NCBI GenBank assembly: GCA_024277855.1
Contig: JAJRUJ010000104.1
Location: forward strand, 1-59,076
Reading direction: 5' to 3'
Length of the DNA stretch: 59,076 nt
Source of the DNA: Candidatus Zixiibacteriota bacterium
GTDB taxonomy: Bacteria; Zixibacteria; MSB-5A5; WJJR01; JAJRUJ01
Position 1 is the first letter of the stretch, and every line of letters starts with the position of its first letter. Below, piece by piece: positions 44,675-54,151 of the stretch. The translations under genes and the position numbers were made by a program. The notes under the pieces are model-generated. The model was not told where the DNA came from. It was given only the letters and a program-made list of their open reading frames with translations, and did no database searches.

Positions 44675-45523
44675 TCAGGGGGCGGGCCACAGGTCACCAG
44701 TGAGGCAGGAGTCGATAAACTCTTGCAGAGACTCAAGATATGTAATACCCCCGGTCTCGAAAATGTCGTTATGCGTCGCCTTGTTGACCGGGTAGAATCG
44801 TTTCGGTTCGGCGGCGGCGGCGAATAATTTTTCGCCCTGGGTAAACGGGACGGTTTCGTCATTGTTTCCGTGGACGATTAATTTCGGACAGGCAATTCGA
44901 CCGACGCGACCGATATTATCAAATTTATAGGTCATCAACAACCAGAGCGGCAAAACCGGAATGACTCGCCTGGCCATCGCGTCAGCCGAAGTGAAAGTTG
45001 ATTCCAGGACCATCCCGCCGACCGGCCGTTCGGCCGCCACTTTTGTCGCCACCGTCCCGCCCAGCGATTGTCCGTAGGCGATGACCGTCCGTGGTTCGAC
45101 CGAGAGCGTATCAGTGAGGTAGTCGAATGCCGAAAGGCCGTCGAGGTAAATCCCCTTTTCCGACGGTGAACCGGTCGAGCCCCCGTATCCCCGATAGTTG
45201 ACTGCCAGGATGCCATAGCCGCTGCCGGTCAGGGCTTCCAGAAAAATGCGGCGGTCGGCAACTGTGCCGGCATTCCCGCCAAAATAAAGAATGGTCGCGC
45301 GCCCATCATCGGGCGGCCGCCACCAGCAGACAAGTTTCTGTCCGTCCGTGGTGGGAATTTCCAGTTCGCAGATGCCGAAGGCCTCTCCACCGGCTAAGTT
45401 GGCCCGTGTTGAAGTAGGAAAGAAACTCATCCATTTCTGCGCCCAAAGCACCCAGAGTTGGATGGCAACAACCAGTAATATACCAACAACAATCCACCAG
45501 ACCATCGTGCGCAACGCCTTCAT
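44675..45523 (-). CDS. Membrane-anchored alpha/beta hydrolase (ABHD13/BEM46-like)
   Basis: A 282-residue protein with an N-terminal TM helix (VWWIVVGILLVVAIQLWVLWA) and an alpha/beta hydrolase fold. The nucleophile elbow is GQSLGG, the acid lies in HGNNDETVPF and the His in NKATHNDIF; ILYFGGNAGTVADRR is the oxyanion strand and loop. The ABHD12/13-BEM46 group hydrolyses lipids or thioesters. The ATG at 45523 follows GAGG by eight bases; an upstream frame extension lacks signals. Substrate unknown. Confidence 0.9.
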   Translation of the reverse strand: MKALRTMVWWIVVGILLVVAIQLWVLWAQKWMSFFPTSTRANLAGGEAFGICELEIPTTDGQKLVCWWRPPDDGRATILYFGGNAGTVADRRIFLEALTGSGYGILAVNYRGYGGSTGSPSEKGIYLDGLSAFDYLTDTLSVEPRTVIAYGQSLGGTVATKVAAERPVGGMVLESTFTSADAMARRVIPVLPLWLLMTYKFDNIGRVGRIACPKLIVHGNNDETVPFTQGEKLFAAAAEPKRFYPVNKATHNDIFETGGITYLESLQEFIDSCLTGDLWPAP

Positions 45524-45635
45524 TTGTCCGGCCTCACCGGGATTTCCGTTCGGGAGATAGATAGGTCGACAACCGACCAAAAAGCAACGAGAATTCCGGG
45601 TTTGGTTCAGGGGAATGTCGGCGCACAGAGAACAA

Positions 45636-45662
45636 AAAACGGCGTCCGGTGGACGCCGTTTT
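45636..45662 (-). terminator. Intrinsic terminator after the M6 protease gene
   Basis: A perfect 12-bp stem (AAAACGGCGTCC / GGACGCCGTTTT) with a 3-nt loop lies 28 bp after the stop at 45691. On the minus strand it is followed by more T residues (TTTTTT in all). Confidence 0.88.
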
Positions 45663-45690
45663 GAAGACCCTTGTCGGACCCGCAAAAAAG

Positions 45691-46656
45691 TTATTTGAGA
45701 TATACCATCCGGCGACTATCGACAAATCCGTCGTCGGTGATTACGCGATAGAGATAGACACCCGAGGCAACGGCGCGGCCGTTTTGGTCGTCACCGTTCC
45801 AGACAACCCGATGCAGTCCCGGACCGGCTGTTCCGGAAAATACCGTCTTGACCCGACGGCCGAGGATATCGTAGACGTCGATGCTGACCTTGCGCTGGCC
45901 GCCACGGTGAATCGCAAATTCGATCACTGTCCGACCATTGAACGGGTTGGGGTAATTCTGCGCCAAAGTAAAGTTATTGGGAACCGCGCCAGTCTGATTA
46001 TCGGTGAACTCATCTTCCTCAAAAACGTCGACCGTCAAATCTACCAGCCAGTTAAGGACCCGCGCCATTGCGTTTTCACGCGTCTCGTCGTAGCCGGGAA
46101 CGACTCCTGCCGCGATTGCTTCGAGTCCGAAACCCCAGAAGACGGTCTTGGAATTGCCGTTAATCCAAGTTACCCCGCCGGTCGCACCGCTGACCGGTGG
46201 ATATGCTGTTGAATAGGTAAAACTGGCTTGGGCGCCATTCGTGGGTATGAGATTATCGGGACTATTCTGGTTGGCGGCACCGCCGCTGCCCATAAGCACG
46301 AGGTCCATACCGTCGGAAACAGGATCACCGTCAATACCCAGGGCAAAAATCGGCTCGATTGTGCTGCCGTCATAATTTACCCCGAGATAATCAGGCAAAA
46401 ATAACGCATCAACCGTCTGGGAGAGGTGCTCAGCGATGTCCTGCCCAGTGAGAAATAGATTGCCGCCACCGTCGAGATAAGCCTGCAAAGCGACGACATC
46501 GTCATGCACCAAAAGCGAATCGCCAGCGCCAAGTGGCTGTGCACGATGCCGGCCGGTAAACCACATGACCATTGGATATCCCGCTAACTTGGCGGCGGAC
46601 GGTGAACCCTGCGTCAGCTTGTCATGAACGTCGTAGGGCACACGAAGGTTTTCCAA
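45691..46656 (-). CDS. C-terminal part of the M6 protease gene (after frameshift) with sorting domain
   Basis: The frame is open back to about 46764 and reads CRTLRVDIGPKQVLLVDGDANYQDNN before the TTG at 46656, continuing the upstream M6 protease protein one base out of phase. The TTG has no ribosome site, so this is the 3' half of a split gene. It contains a GATase1-like alpha/beta domain (KLAGYPMVMWFTGRH, YLDGGGNLFLTGQDIAEHL) and ends in the type IX-like sorting domain (LAQNYPNPFNGRTVIEFAI...VYDILGRRVKTV...SGVYLYRV...RRMVYLK). The sorting domain would direct surface export of the whole protein if the frame is restored. Confidence 0.75.
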   Translation of the reverse strand: MENLRVPYDVHDKLTQGSPSAAKLAGYPMVMWFTGRHRAQPLGAGDSLLVHDDVVALQAYLDGGGNLFLTGQDIAEHLSQTVDALFLPDYLGVNYDGSTIEPIFALGIDGDPVSDGMDLVLMGSGGAANQNSPDNLIPTNGAQASFTYSTAYPPVSGATGGVTWINGNSKTVFWGFGLEAIAAGVVPGYDETRENAMARVLNWLVDLTVDVFEEDEFTDNQTGAVPNNFTLAQNYPNPFNGRTVIEFAIHRGGQRKVSIDVYDILGRRVKTVFSGTAGPGLHRVVWNGDDQNGRAVASGVYLYRVITDDGFVDSRRMVYLK

Positions 46657-48503
46657 CGCCGGGATATAATAGGTGGCGGCGTAATTGTTATCCTGATAAT
46701 TGGCATCGCCATCGACCAGGAGAACCTGTTTTGGTCCAATGTCAACCCGCAGTGTTCGGCAAAAGCGAACGCGCCGCCCTCGGAAGTCCAGTTGACATAG
46801 AAGTCGGTGATTGTCGGCTCGGCGCCCTGAGCAACGGTAAACTGCACCGGGTCGGCATAGTTGGTGGCAAACCAGCCGGTCTCCAATAATGAAATATGAG
46901 AAGTGGAATTAGTAAAAGAGATAGCCGGATTGGGGCAGGTAACTGTCAGTTCAATATCGGTCGTACTTTTCCAGACATTTAGTGTCGTCAAATAGAAATC
47001 GATACTCTCCCCCGGATCGGGGACTTCGTCCATATCGCCGGTCGGATCATCGAAGTAATACGCGTCAAGGGTGAGCAGCGGCCGCGAGAAACTGACATCG
47101 AGGTTGGCGGTCATTGTCTCGCCGGGAGCCGAGATATTCCAAACAGCGACTTGCGTGACCAACCCCCCGTAGGCGCGCGAACTCGGAGTAGTCAGATCGT
47201 CGAATGCGCCGGTCTGGTCGGTATAGAGGTCGCCGGCATCGCCGGGATTACCGGCGTCCATTTTTTCCAGGTCGTAATTGCCGTCGGCCTGGACCAGGCT
47301 AACACGGTAATGCTGTGAAGGCGATCCGACCTCACCGGGGATATATTCATTATCGTTGCTGAGGGTTAAATCATCGACATGGAAAATCTGCAGACCGGAG
47401 CCGGGCAGACCCGAATCAAACCCGGTCTGTTGACGATTAACCAACAGGTAATATTCATTGCCTGAAATTCCGCTCAGCCAAAGGCGATAGACAGTCGAGG
47501 TGGTTGCGTAGTCGCCAATGACCTGGTCGGTACGGTTGGCGGACAGGGTGTCGACATCGACCCAGCCGAGTTGAATCTTGCACCAGGGATCAAAATGTGC
47601 CGGGGTGGCGGAGTTATTGTTGTAGTTTCCGCTGGCCATTAACGACCAGTCGCCAAGCCCCCACGACGAACCATCCAGATCGTACAAATCGGGCAGGCCG
47701 AGGATATGGCCCCACTCGTGGCAGACAACACCGACGTCGTTCGAGCCGCCACCTCCATAGATCCCGTGCTCTTCGGGCTGGATGGTGTATTCAGAAACGA
47801 AGACACCGTCGTGAGTGGACGGCGAGGGAAGGTACCACTGATGTGACTGGATGCGGTCCTCATCGCCGGACTCTTCGAATCCCCAACCCGAGAAGATAAT
47901 AATTACCCCATCAACGTTTAGGTCGCCGTCACCATCGTATAAAGAAAAATCGATATCACCGTCGGCGGCCGCAAACGCGTCGCGGGCAATCGTCCGGGTG
48001 TTGGGTTCGGTGACTGAGACACCATGACTACCGGCGGCATAATAGGCGTAAGTCTGAGGCAGAGTATACGGGCCGTAAACATCACCATCTATATCATAGG
48101 CGCCGTAGGAGGCCTCCTGATAATAGTCGCGCATACTGCCGGTGGGGAAAACCCCGTCGGTGAAAATCATCGAGTCGATCAGGCCGTTGGAAGTATTAGC
48201 CGAGCCGCCATCCCAGGGCATATCGGTGAAATCCACGAGGATGACCGGAATCCGGGTACCGAACCCGGCGGCGGTGTTGGCGGCAACGGTCGGCCGCGCC
48301 AACGACAGGTTGTCGGTCGACTGGAGAGTCTGCATCATCTGCCGGACCTCACCCCAGCGGCCGTCGGCGACCAACTCTTTTTTTAATTGGGGATGGATAC
48401 TGACTGCCGCGGCCACAGCGACCAACAACAACGACAGAGATAACCCAATGCCGCAAAGACACGCCCACCGCCTCAGACCTGCATATGTTCTGTTTTGTAT
48501 CAT
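46614..48503 (-). CDS. M6-family metalloprotease, N-terminal part (frameshifted)
   Basis: About 629 residues from the second ATG at 48503, which AGGGGA precedes by seven bases. A signal peptide (GIGLSLSLLLVAVAAAVS) is followed by an M6/immune-inhibitor-A-like peptidase: PVILVDFTDMPW, the zinc motif HEWGHILGLPDLYDLDG (about 263) and WGLGDWSLMASGNYNN. A beta-rich region follows. The last ~28 residues (LDQNRFSWSMAMPIIRITITPPP...) are out of frame; in the alternative frame they read as normal protein that continues into the sorting-domain piece. The switch maps to a TTTT run (46761-46764). Confidence 0.85.
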   Translation of the reverse strand: MIQNRTYAGLRRWACLCGIGLSLSLLLVAVAAAVSIHPQLKKELVADGRWGEVRQMMQTLQSTDNLSLARPTVAANTAAGFGTRIPVILVDFTDMPWDGGSANTSNGLIDSMIFTDGVFPTGSMRDYYQEASYGAYDIDGDVYGPYTLPQTYAYYAAGSHGVSVTEPNTRTIARDAFAAADGDIDFSLYDGDGDLNVDGVIIIFSGWGFEESGDEDRIQSHQWYLPSPSTHDGVFVSEYTIQPEEHGIYGGGGSNDVGVVCHEWGHILGLPDLYDLDGSSWGLGDWSLMASGNYNNNSATPAHFDPWCKIQLGWVDVDTLSANRTDQVIGDYATTSTVYRLWLSGISGNEYYLLVNRQQTGFDSGLPGSGLQIFHVDDLTLSNDNEYIPGEVGSPSQHYRVSLVQADGNYDLEKMDAGNPGDAGDLYTDQTGAFDDLTTPSSRAYGGLVTQVAVWNISAPGETMTANLDVSFSRPLLTLDAYYFDDPTGDMDEVPDPGESIDFYLTTLNVWKSTTDIELTVTCPNPAISFTNSTSHISLLETGWFATNYADPVQFTVAQGAEPTITDFYVNWTSEGGAFAFAEHCGLTLDQNRFSWSMAMPIIRITITPPPIISRRWKTFVCPTTFMTS

Positions 48504-48524
48504 CATCAACTCCCCTGCCAGACC

Positions 48525-51482
48525 CTACCGCAGCAAAACCATTTTGCGGGTCTTCGACTGTGTTGCTGTCGAGACGCGGTAGAGATAAATACCGGAGGCG
48601 ACTCTTTCGCCGGCATCGTTTTGGCCGGTCCAGACAACCGCATGATCGCCGGCGGTCAGAAAGCCGGAATGTATCGTCGTCACCCGTTGGCCGATCATAT
48701 TAAACACCGCGATATTGACGTCGCCCGGTTCGGCCAACGAAAACTCAATACGTGTCTCGGGATTGAACGGGTTGGGATAATTCTGTTTCAGATCGATCTC
48801 ATGGTCGCGGGGCAAGATAGTTTCGTCCTCGACTACTCCGGTGCTGAGGAGATAGCGGTTACGAACCTCGATCACGGCCTCATAAAATTCACCGACCGTG
48901 GCGCCCGAACAAACGGCAAAGGCAATGGTAACCGAATCACCGTCGGAGAGATCGTACGGTCCCGCGCCGACAAAGCCGCACCAGTCGGCCGCCTGCGCCG
49001 GATCGGGGGCGCTGATCGGAGCGGTGAGTGCCTGATATTTTTCAAACTCGGTGAAACCCCGTTTGGACGGGCCATTATCGAAAAACGTCGCGGTGGTCAT
49101 CGTGACATTTAACAACGCCACCCCAACGACTGCCCCGGCGGATGTCCGGTGCTGGTAATAGAGGTCTTCATCGGCATCGACGACAATGCGGTCGGCCGAC
49201 GGCGTGTCTGGAAGGTCCCAATCGGTGAACAGCGCTACGCAAACATCATTGAGATCGGCACCACTGTTGTTATGAACATTCCATTCCAGTAAAAGGCCAT
49301 CGGCACCGGGTGACGCGGTGAAGGCCGCCACCCGCTGTTCGATTGTGACCCCGAGTGGAACATTGGCGCCGGAATCGTCAAAAGTAGTCAGCATTTCTTC
49401 ATCACCAACCGTCCCCGGAATAATGCGGTCGAAGTCCGCCGCCGAAGCCGGCCGAAAATCACCGTCGTATGTGCCGAGGCCGTCGCGACGGACTTCATCA
49501 GAAACCGGCCCGGAACCGGCTTTAACCAGCAACCCCGCCTCATAGAGATAGTTGCCGTCCAGTGCCGGGATGTCATACCCTCTCCCCCCGAGCGGGACAT
49601 ATGAATTGTCATGCAGACCAAACGTCCCGAAATTGGAGACAGTCATCGCCACCGCGTTCGAGTTCAACGTGGTCCAGCGGCCATTATATGGTACCCCCAA
49701 AACGAGGGTACATTCCCGTTGCAGGTAGGTCGGGATTGTATCGCCAACCAGCGTCAGGATAAAGGTGATCGTATCACCGATCGACATCGACGAGGCGGTA
49801 GTAACCACGAACGGGTCGGCGGCGTTGTCCGCCTCGCCACCCTGCGGAACAGTACCGAAGAAACTCGTGTCTTTGTCGATTTGCACACCGGGGGTCGTGG
49901 TAAACAGGTAGCCGACCAGGTTGAATGCGTCGGTAACTTCCCCCTGCAGCGTGACGATCAATTCAGCTGATTCACCGGGGTCGAGCAGGTTATTCTCCGC
50001 ATCGCTGCAGGCAATATCGGTCACCTGCGGTGCGGGGATTGTCGGTGCGGGCAGTAAAGCCAGCGCGGCGGCCAGGTCGATAAAACCCATGCCCGATTCA
50101 TTGTCCTCACCGGGATCGCCGATATCGATTGCCGAAAGGAGGATGGCAGACTTGATCTGCTCGGGGGTGAGGCCCGGGTTATACTGACGGAAGAGAGCAA
50201 CCGCCCCGGCCACCAGCGGCGCGGACATCGAAGTGCCGCTGATTAGTTTGTAACCGCCGTCTTTATATGTAGACCGTATCCCGACTCCGGGAGCAACGAC
50301 CTCGGGCTTTTTGGAAACCAGGTCACAACTCGAGGGGCCGCGCGACGAGAACGACGCCACGGCCAGGGACGGATCACGATGATCGACGGACCCGACCGAG
50401 AAATTGTTGGTCGGCGAGGTCGCCCGGTCGGCCGGATTGCGCATCGTCGCCGAACTGGGACCTTCGTTGCCAGCGGCAAAAATACAGACAATTCCCAGCG
50501 ATTCGAGGTTGTCGATGGCGTTCCAAAAAGTTTCGCTGCACTGGTCCATAAACCCTTTGGGAATCCCCCAGGAGTTGCAGACGACATCAGGGACATCGTC
50601 GCTGGTCTCGGGATCGCCGTCGGGATTGGCGGCCCACTGGAAAGCGTCAAGGATATCGGAGATTGTCTTGCTCAACGGTTCTCCACGGTCGACCACGGCG
50701 GCACAAATCCACTGGGCCTGCGGAGCGATGCCAACGGTATCGGCGCCGTCGCTGCCAACCATCAAGCCCATGACGTGCGTGCCATGTCCGGCGAGGTCGT
50801 CAGGCACCTGGGTGCCAAATGGATCGAACCAGCAAGCCGACGAATCGGCGACGTACTTGCCCCGCCAGTTGTCGGCTAATGCCGGATGACTACCCATTAC
50901 ACCGGTATCGAAACTGCAAACGAGCCGTCCTTCACCGGTGAGACCGAAATCCCAGAGAGCACGAGCACCGATGGCAACCAGATGGTCGGCCGCACCAACA
51001 TCTTCAGCGGCGGCGGCGGTCTGCGAAACCGGCTCGATCAACCCGACGCGGAGGTCGGCCTGGATCCGACTAATATCGTCACGAGCCGCGAGGGCCTCGA
51101 TTTCGGTCGGAGTAGCGCGAACATAAACCGCGTTGGTGATCCAATATGCCTTGAATTCGGCGATGGTTCCGGATTGCCTACGGGTTTGCAGATGGGCCAA
51201 AAGCGATGCCTGCGAGTTGACGCTGCGACGCTGCAACTCGGCATATACGACCTGATAGCGGTCGGTCAAATTCGTCTGGCGTCGAGCAAGCAAACCGACG
51301 TCGGTGCTGATGTCTGTGTTGTCGGCCAAAACCAGCAGGGCGTCGACAAATTGGTCGTGGGGGGTGACTGCCAGAGTCGTTTGCAGTTGTTGATCGATTT
51401 TTTCCGCAACCTCTGCCCCGGCGGTCGATAGACATACAACGGTGAAAATGGCGATTGCGACGATTGTCTGGCGAAGTCTCAT
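48525..51482 (-). CDS. Subtilisin-family (S8) serine protease with sorting domain
   Basis: A 985-residue secreted protease. The ATG at 51482 (MRLRQTIVAIAIFTVVCLSTAGA) gives proper spacing from GGGAGG; an ATG two codons earlier would sit only three bases from it. An I9-like prodomain is followed by the catalytic triad: Asp in CSFDTGVMGSHP (about 192), His in AGHGTHVMGLMVG (about 233) and Ser in SGTSMSAPLVAGAVALF (about 416). Beta-sandwich domains follow, then a type IX-like sorting domain (LKQNYPNPFNPETRIEFSL...SGIYLYRV...RKMVLLR). It stands beside the M6 protease, 21 bp apart on the same strand, suggesting a surface proteolysis operon. Confidence 0.93.
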   Translation of the reverse strand: MRLRQTIVAIAIFTVVCLSTAGAEVAEKIDQQLQTTLAVTPHDQFVDALLVLADNTDISTDVGLLARRQTNLTDRYQVVYAELQRRSVNSQASLLAHLQTRRQSGTIAEFKAYWITNAVYVRATPTEIEALAARDDISRIQADLRVGLIEPVSQTAAAAEDVGAADHLVAIGARALWDFGLTGEGRLVCSFDTGVMGSHPALADNWRGKYVADSSACWFDPFGTQVPDDLAGHGTHVMGLMVGSDGADTVGIAPQAQWICAAVVDRGEPLSKTISDILDAFQWAANPDGDPETSDDVPDVVCNSWGIPKGFMDQCSETFWNAIDNLESLGIVCIFAAGNEGPSSATMRNPADRATSPTNNFSVGSVDHRDPSLAVASFSSRGPSSCDLVSKKPEVVAPGVGIRSTYKDGGYKLISGTSMSAPLVAGAVALFRQYNPGLTPEQIKSAILLSAIDIGDPGEDNESGMGFIDLAAALALLPAPTIPAPQVTDIACSDAENNLLDPGESAELIVTLQGEVTDAFNLVGYLFTTTPGVQIDKDTSFFGTVPQGGEADNAADPFVVTTASSMSIGDTITFILTLVGDTIPTYLQRECTLVLGVPYNGRWTTLNSNAVAMTVSNFGTFGLHDNSYVPLGGRGYDIPALDGNYLYEAGLLVKAGSGPVSDEVRRDGLGTYDGDFRPASAADFDRIIPGTVGDEEMLTTFDDSGANVPLGVTIEQRVAAFTASPGADGLLLEWNVHNNSGADLNDVCVALFTDWDLPDTPSADRIVVDADEDLYYQHRTSAGAVVGVALLNVTMTTATFFDNGPSKRGFTEFEKYQALTAPISAPDPAQAADWCGFVGAGPYDLSDGDSVTIAFAVCSGATVGEFYEAVIEVRNRYLLSTGVVEDETILPRDHEIDLKQNYPNPFNPETRIEFSLAEPGDVNIAVFNMIGQRVTTIHSGFLTAGDHAVVWTGQNDAGERVASGIYLYRVSTATQSKTRKMVLLR

Positions 51483-51975
51483 TGACATGTGCCTCCCGAT
51501 GCCAAGCCAATTGCGCAAATGGGATGCCGCTGATCCTCACCGAGGATAAAAAAGACGGAATTGGGTCCCGCAGAGGGAGCCGAGGAAACGCCGCATTGTA
51601 TGATGTTGACTATCATATTGTTGCGTCAGCGCCTAATGTTTGCCCCAGAAGTCGTTTTCCCGGTTGTCGCGACCTTTGCCCGTTGTTTTCGTTTCCCCCG
51701 TTATGCAATGGAATGCAACCTCCATCCCGCCTGCCGTCGATTGTGCATGGCGTTGCACGTGCCCGGAGCGATCGGTCACCGACAATATTGCTCGGAAATC
51801 GGCCCTGTCTCCCATCAGACCGGGGATATCATGTCAAAGGTAAGATAATAAACAGGATAGAAGAAAACAAGAGAGCGGGACTGCACGTTCAGCAAATGTC
51901 CGGACAAGTTGACTAAACCTTCCCCAACGCACCCGGTTTCCATATCGGAGCATCGGATCGGAGTCGTGGGTCAAG
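51483..51975 (-). other. Intergenic region of about 490 bp upstream of the subtilisin gene
   Basis: No coding signal. A short dyad (TATGAT-7-ATCATA, 51599-51617) lies about 120 bp upstream of the subtilisin start and could be an operator. No confident promoter was identified. Confidence 0.45.
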
Positions 51976-52019
51976 AAAAAAAGAGCGGCCCAGCCGAATC
52001 GTACCGGGCCAGGCCGCTC
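51976..52019 (-). terminator. Intrinsic terminator after the sorting-domain protein
   Basis: On the minus strand an 8-bp stem (GAGCGGCC / GGCCGCTC) around a 21-nt inner part is followed by seven T residues. It lies 16 bp after the stop of the gene at 52035. Confidence 0.85.
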
Positions 52020-52034
52020 ACATTGAGAAGCCGC

Positions 52035-53753
52035 TTATTTCATCAAGACCATCTTGTGCGATTTTGAGTATTCACCGGCCTGCAGACGGTAATAGTAGAT
52101 ACCGCTGGCCACGCGTTGCCCTTGATCATCACGACCATCCCACCAATAGAGATGCGTGCCGACAGTTTGAACGCCGAAATCTTCGCGACGGATTTTTTGA
52201 CCTTTTACATTGTAAATTGCCAGGGAAACGCTATTAGGTTGAACGAGGGCATACTCGATTGTCGTACCGGGGTTAAACGGATTCGGGTAATTCTGCGCAA
52301 GCGAGAACCGCTGGGGCACCGAGCCGGTTTCTTCTTCCAGCACACCGGTGGATGTGCTGTAGACCGCTCGCATGATCCAATCGCCGCCGGCATAGGTACT
52401 CCACCCGAAGCCATTGTCGTACCACATCGACCGACCGTCCGCGCTAAGTGTATCGGTTCCCACGCCGGGATATTCCGGGGAAGTGGACAACCATTCGAAC
52501 ACGACAAAGAAATGCCCTGCGGTGATAACCGGCTGGTCAATATCGGGAATTGTAACTTCGGCCCAACCGGGTGATTCCGCCGAATTGATCGTGTACGGAC
52601 CGGCCATCACCGCGCCGGGTTCGCCGGTTGGCGCGGTGTAGACAGATATCCTGAAGGGCGAGGTATCGGAAACGAAAACACGCAATTCCTTCAGCGTGAT
52701 CGGATAACTCGTCGGCGTGAACAATACGGCGAATTTGTTGTCGTCAAACACATCGCTTTCAATGAAGAAAAAAGCCGGCCAGCCGTCGTCATACTTCAAT
52801 TGCCGACCGGCAAACGTGGTAAATTCGTGGGGGCTGAGCGCACCGGAAGCCGGCTCGAGCATGATATTATGATTGTCAGAATTATCGACCGCTTCGATAT
52901 AATACTGCACGGTCGAGCCCGGCGCCTGGACCGGGATGGTTGCGCGGTATAACCCCGAATTGAGGGACATTGGGATATCATAGTATGACACGCCAATATT
53001 GGTCGAATAATGGAGACGGACTTTCTGCAAGCCGCTGGCATCTTCCACCTGCGCGGTAATGAGCATCTGCCCGTCACCGGAGTATGCGGCATGGTCGCCA
53101 TAGTGAATGATTGTCGGCGCAACCACGTCATTGCCATAGGGAATAACATATGCGCGAATATTCATGTCGACATCTTCCACCCAATCCCAACCCTGAGTCG
53201 GACCACGATACCAGGTTCGTCCGGTCCCGTTGCCGTCGCCGTCCGAGGTAACATGAGGCGAGGCGGCGCTGAGGGTCTTGATGGCGATGAAAAAATCACC
53301 GTCGCCGACATCCACCGGCGGATCGAGGGTGATTTGCTGACGCGAACCGTCGGCCGACGCCTCGAAGGAAATATCAGAAAAGATCGGCGTTCCCGGACCG
53401 GTGGTTTCGTCACCTTGATACAACGACACGGCTACCTCACCCGGTGTCCAGGTCTCGTTGTATGTCGTAACTTCAAAATAAGACAACTCACAGGTCTGCG
53501 GGGGAGTGAAACGCACAGCCCACTGGACGCCCACTGAATCAAAATCGGGGTAGAAATAATATGGGTCGCCATCATAGGCCAAGAGGATCTCACCATCCTC
53601 AGCCGCGGCCGTAAGTACCACGACACCATCATCTGAGGATTTTGGCGAATCATACTTACTTATCTTTGGTAAGGTTACGCCAGTCGGAAGATCAAGCGCG
53701 AAGGCCGGTACGGTCACCAGCAACGAAAAGATAAGACTCATCACATACTTCAT
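52035..53753 (-). CDS. Secreted beta-rich protein with type IX-like sorting domain
   Basis: A 572-residue protein. The ATG at 53753 follows AGGGGG by seven bases and opens a signal peptide (MKYVMSLIFSLLVTVPAFA); the frame extends further upstream without a start signal. The mature part holds jelly-roll or Ig-like repeats (AVRFTPPQTCELSYFEVTTYN...VAVSLYQGDETTGPG; VRLHYSTNIGVSYYDIPMSLNSGLYRATIP). The tail is a sorting domain (LAQNYPNPFNPGTTIEYAL...YNVKGQKIRRE...SGIYYYRLQ...HKMVLMK). No enzyme motif was found. Probably a surface adhesin or structural protein. Confidence 0.85.
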   Translation of the reverse strand: MKYVMSLIFSLLVTVPAFALDLPTGVTLPKISKYDSPKSSDDGVVVLTAAAEDGEILLAYDGDPYYFYPDFDSVGVQWAVRFTPPQTCELSYFEVTTYNETWTPGEVAVSLYQGDETTGPGTPIFSDISFEASADGSRQQITLDPPVDVGDGDFFIAIKTLSAASPHVTSDGDGNGTGRTWYRGPTQGWDWVEDVDMNIRAYVIPYGNDVVAPTIIHYGDHAAYSGDGQMLITAQVEDASGLQKVRLHYSTNIGVSYYDIPMSLNSGLYRATIPVQAPGSTVQYYIEAVDNSDNHNIMLEPASGALSPHEFTTFAGRQLKYDDGWPAFFFIESDVFDDNKFAVLFTPTSYPITLKELRVFVSDTSPFRISVYTAPTGEPGAVMAGPYTINSAESPGWAEVTIPDIDQPVITAGHFFVVFEWLSTSPEYPGVGTDTLSADGRSMWYDNGFGWSTYAGGDWIMRAVYSTSTGVLEEETGSVPQRFSLAQNYPNPFNPGTTIEYALVQPNSVSLAIYNVKGQKIRREDFGVQTVGTHLYWWDGRDDQGQRVASGIYYYRLQAGEYSKSHKMVLMK

Positions 53754-54151
53754 AAATATACCCCCTGGGCATAAGGAATTTTCACTACCGGGATCAACGC
53801 AAGCATTGTGCCATCCGATTATGCCCGATATTTCGGCGACCATTTCACCGCCGATTTCCAACTAAGGTATTGCGGGAGGGGAGTTTTATTCCCAGTTCCG
53901 CCTGCCGCCAACCCGTGAGACACTGCACATATTAATACACATTACACTGCAGAATCTTGCATATTCAGGACGGGCCAATGATGATGCGATAGCAACAGGA
54001 TTTTATTCCAGATTGCGGGCAAACGAGGAAAGCATCTGGTTTAGTTGGAGTTGAGTACGTAAGGAGTCGTCGATAATAAGGTCAAACGGACAAAAAAGTT
54101 GTCGAACGGGACAATCGGGGGTATCATAAAAAAAAGGTAAACAAATCCGGT
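53754..54151 (+). other. Divergent intergenic region of 398 bp
   Basis: Between the sorting-domain gene (minus) and the GT39-TPR gene (plus). The right end holds a clear plus-strand promoter. An AT-rich stretch with a CTGCA...TGCAG dyad (about 53925-53954) may serve the minus gene. No coding signal seen. Confidence 0.5.
54098..54126 (+). promoter_or_regulatory. Promoter of the GT39-TPR gene
   Basis: TTGTCG (54098-54103), 17-bp spacer, TATCAT (54121-54126), followed by an A-rich leader of about 20 nt before the ATG at 54152. Confidence 0.6.
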
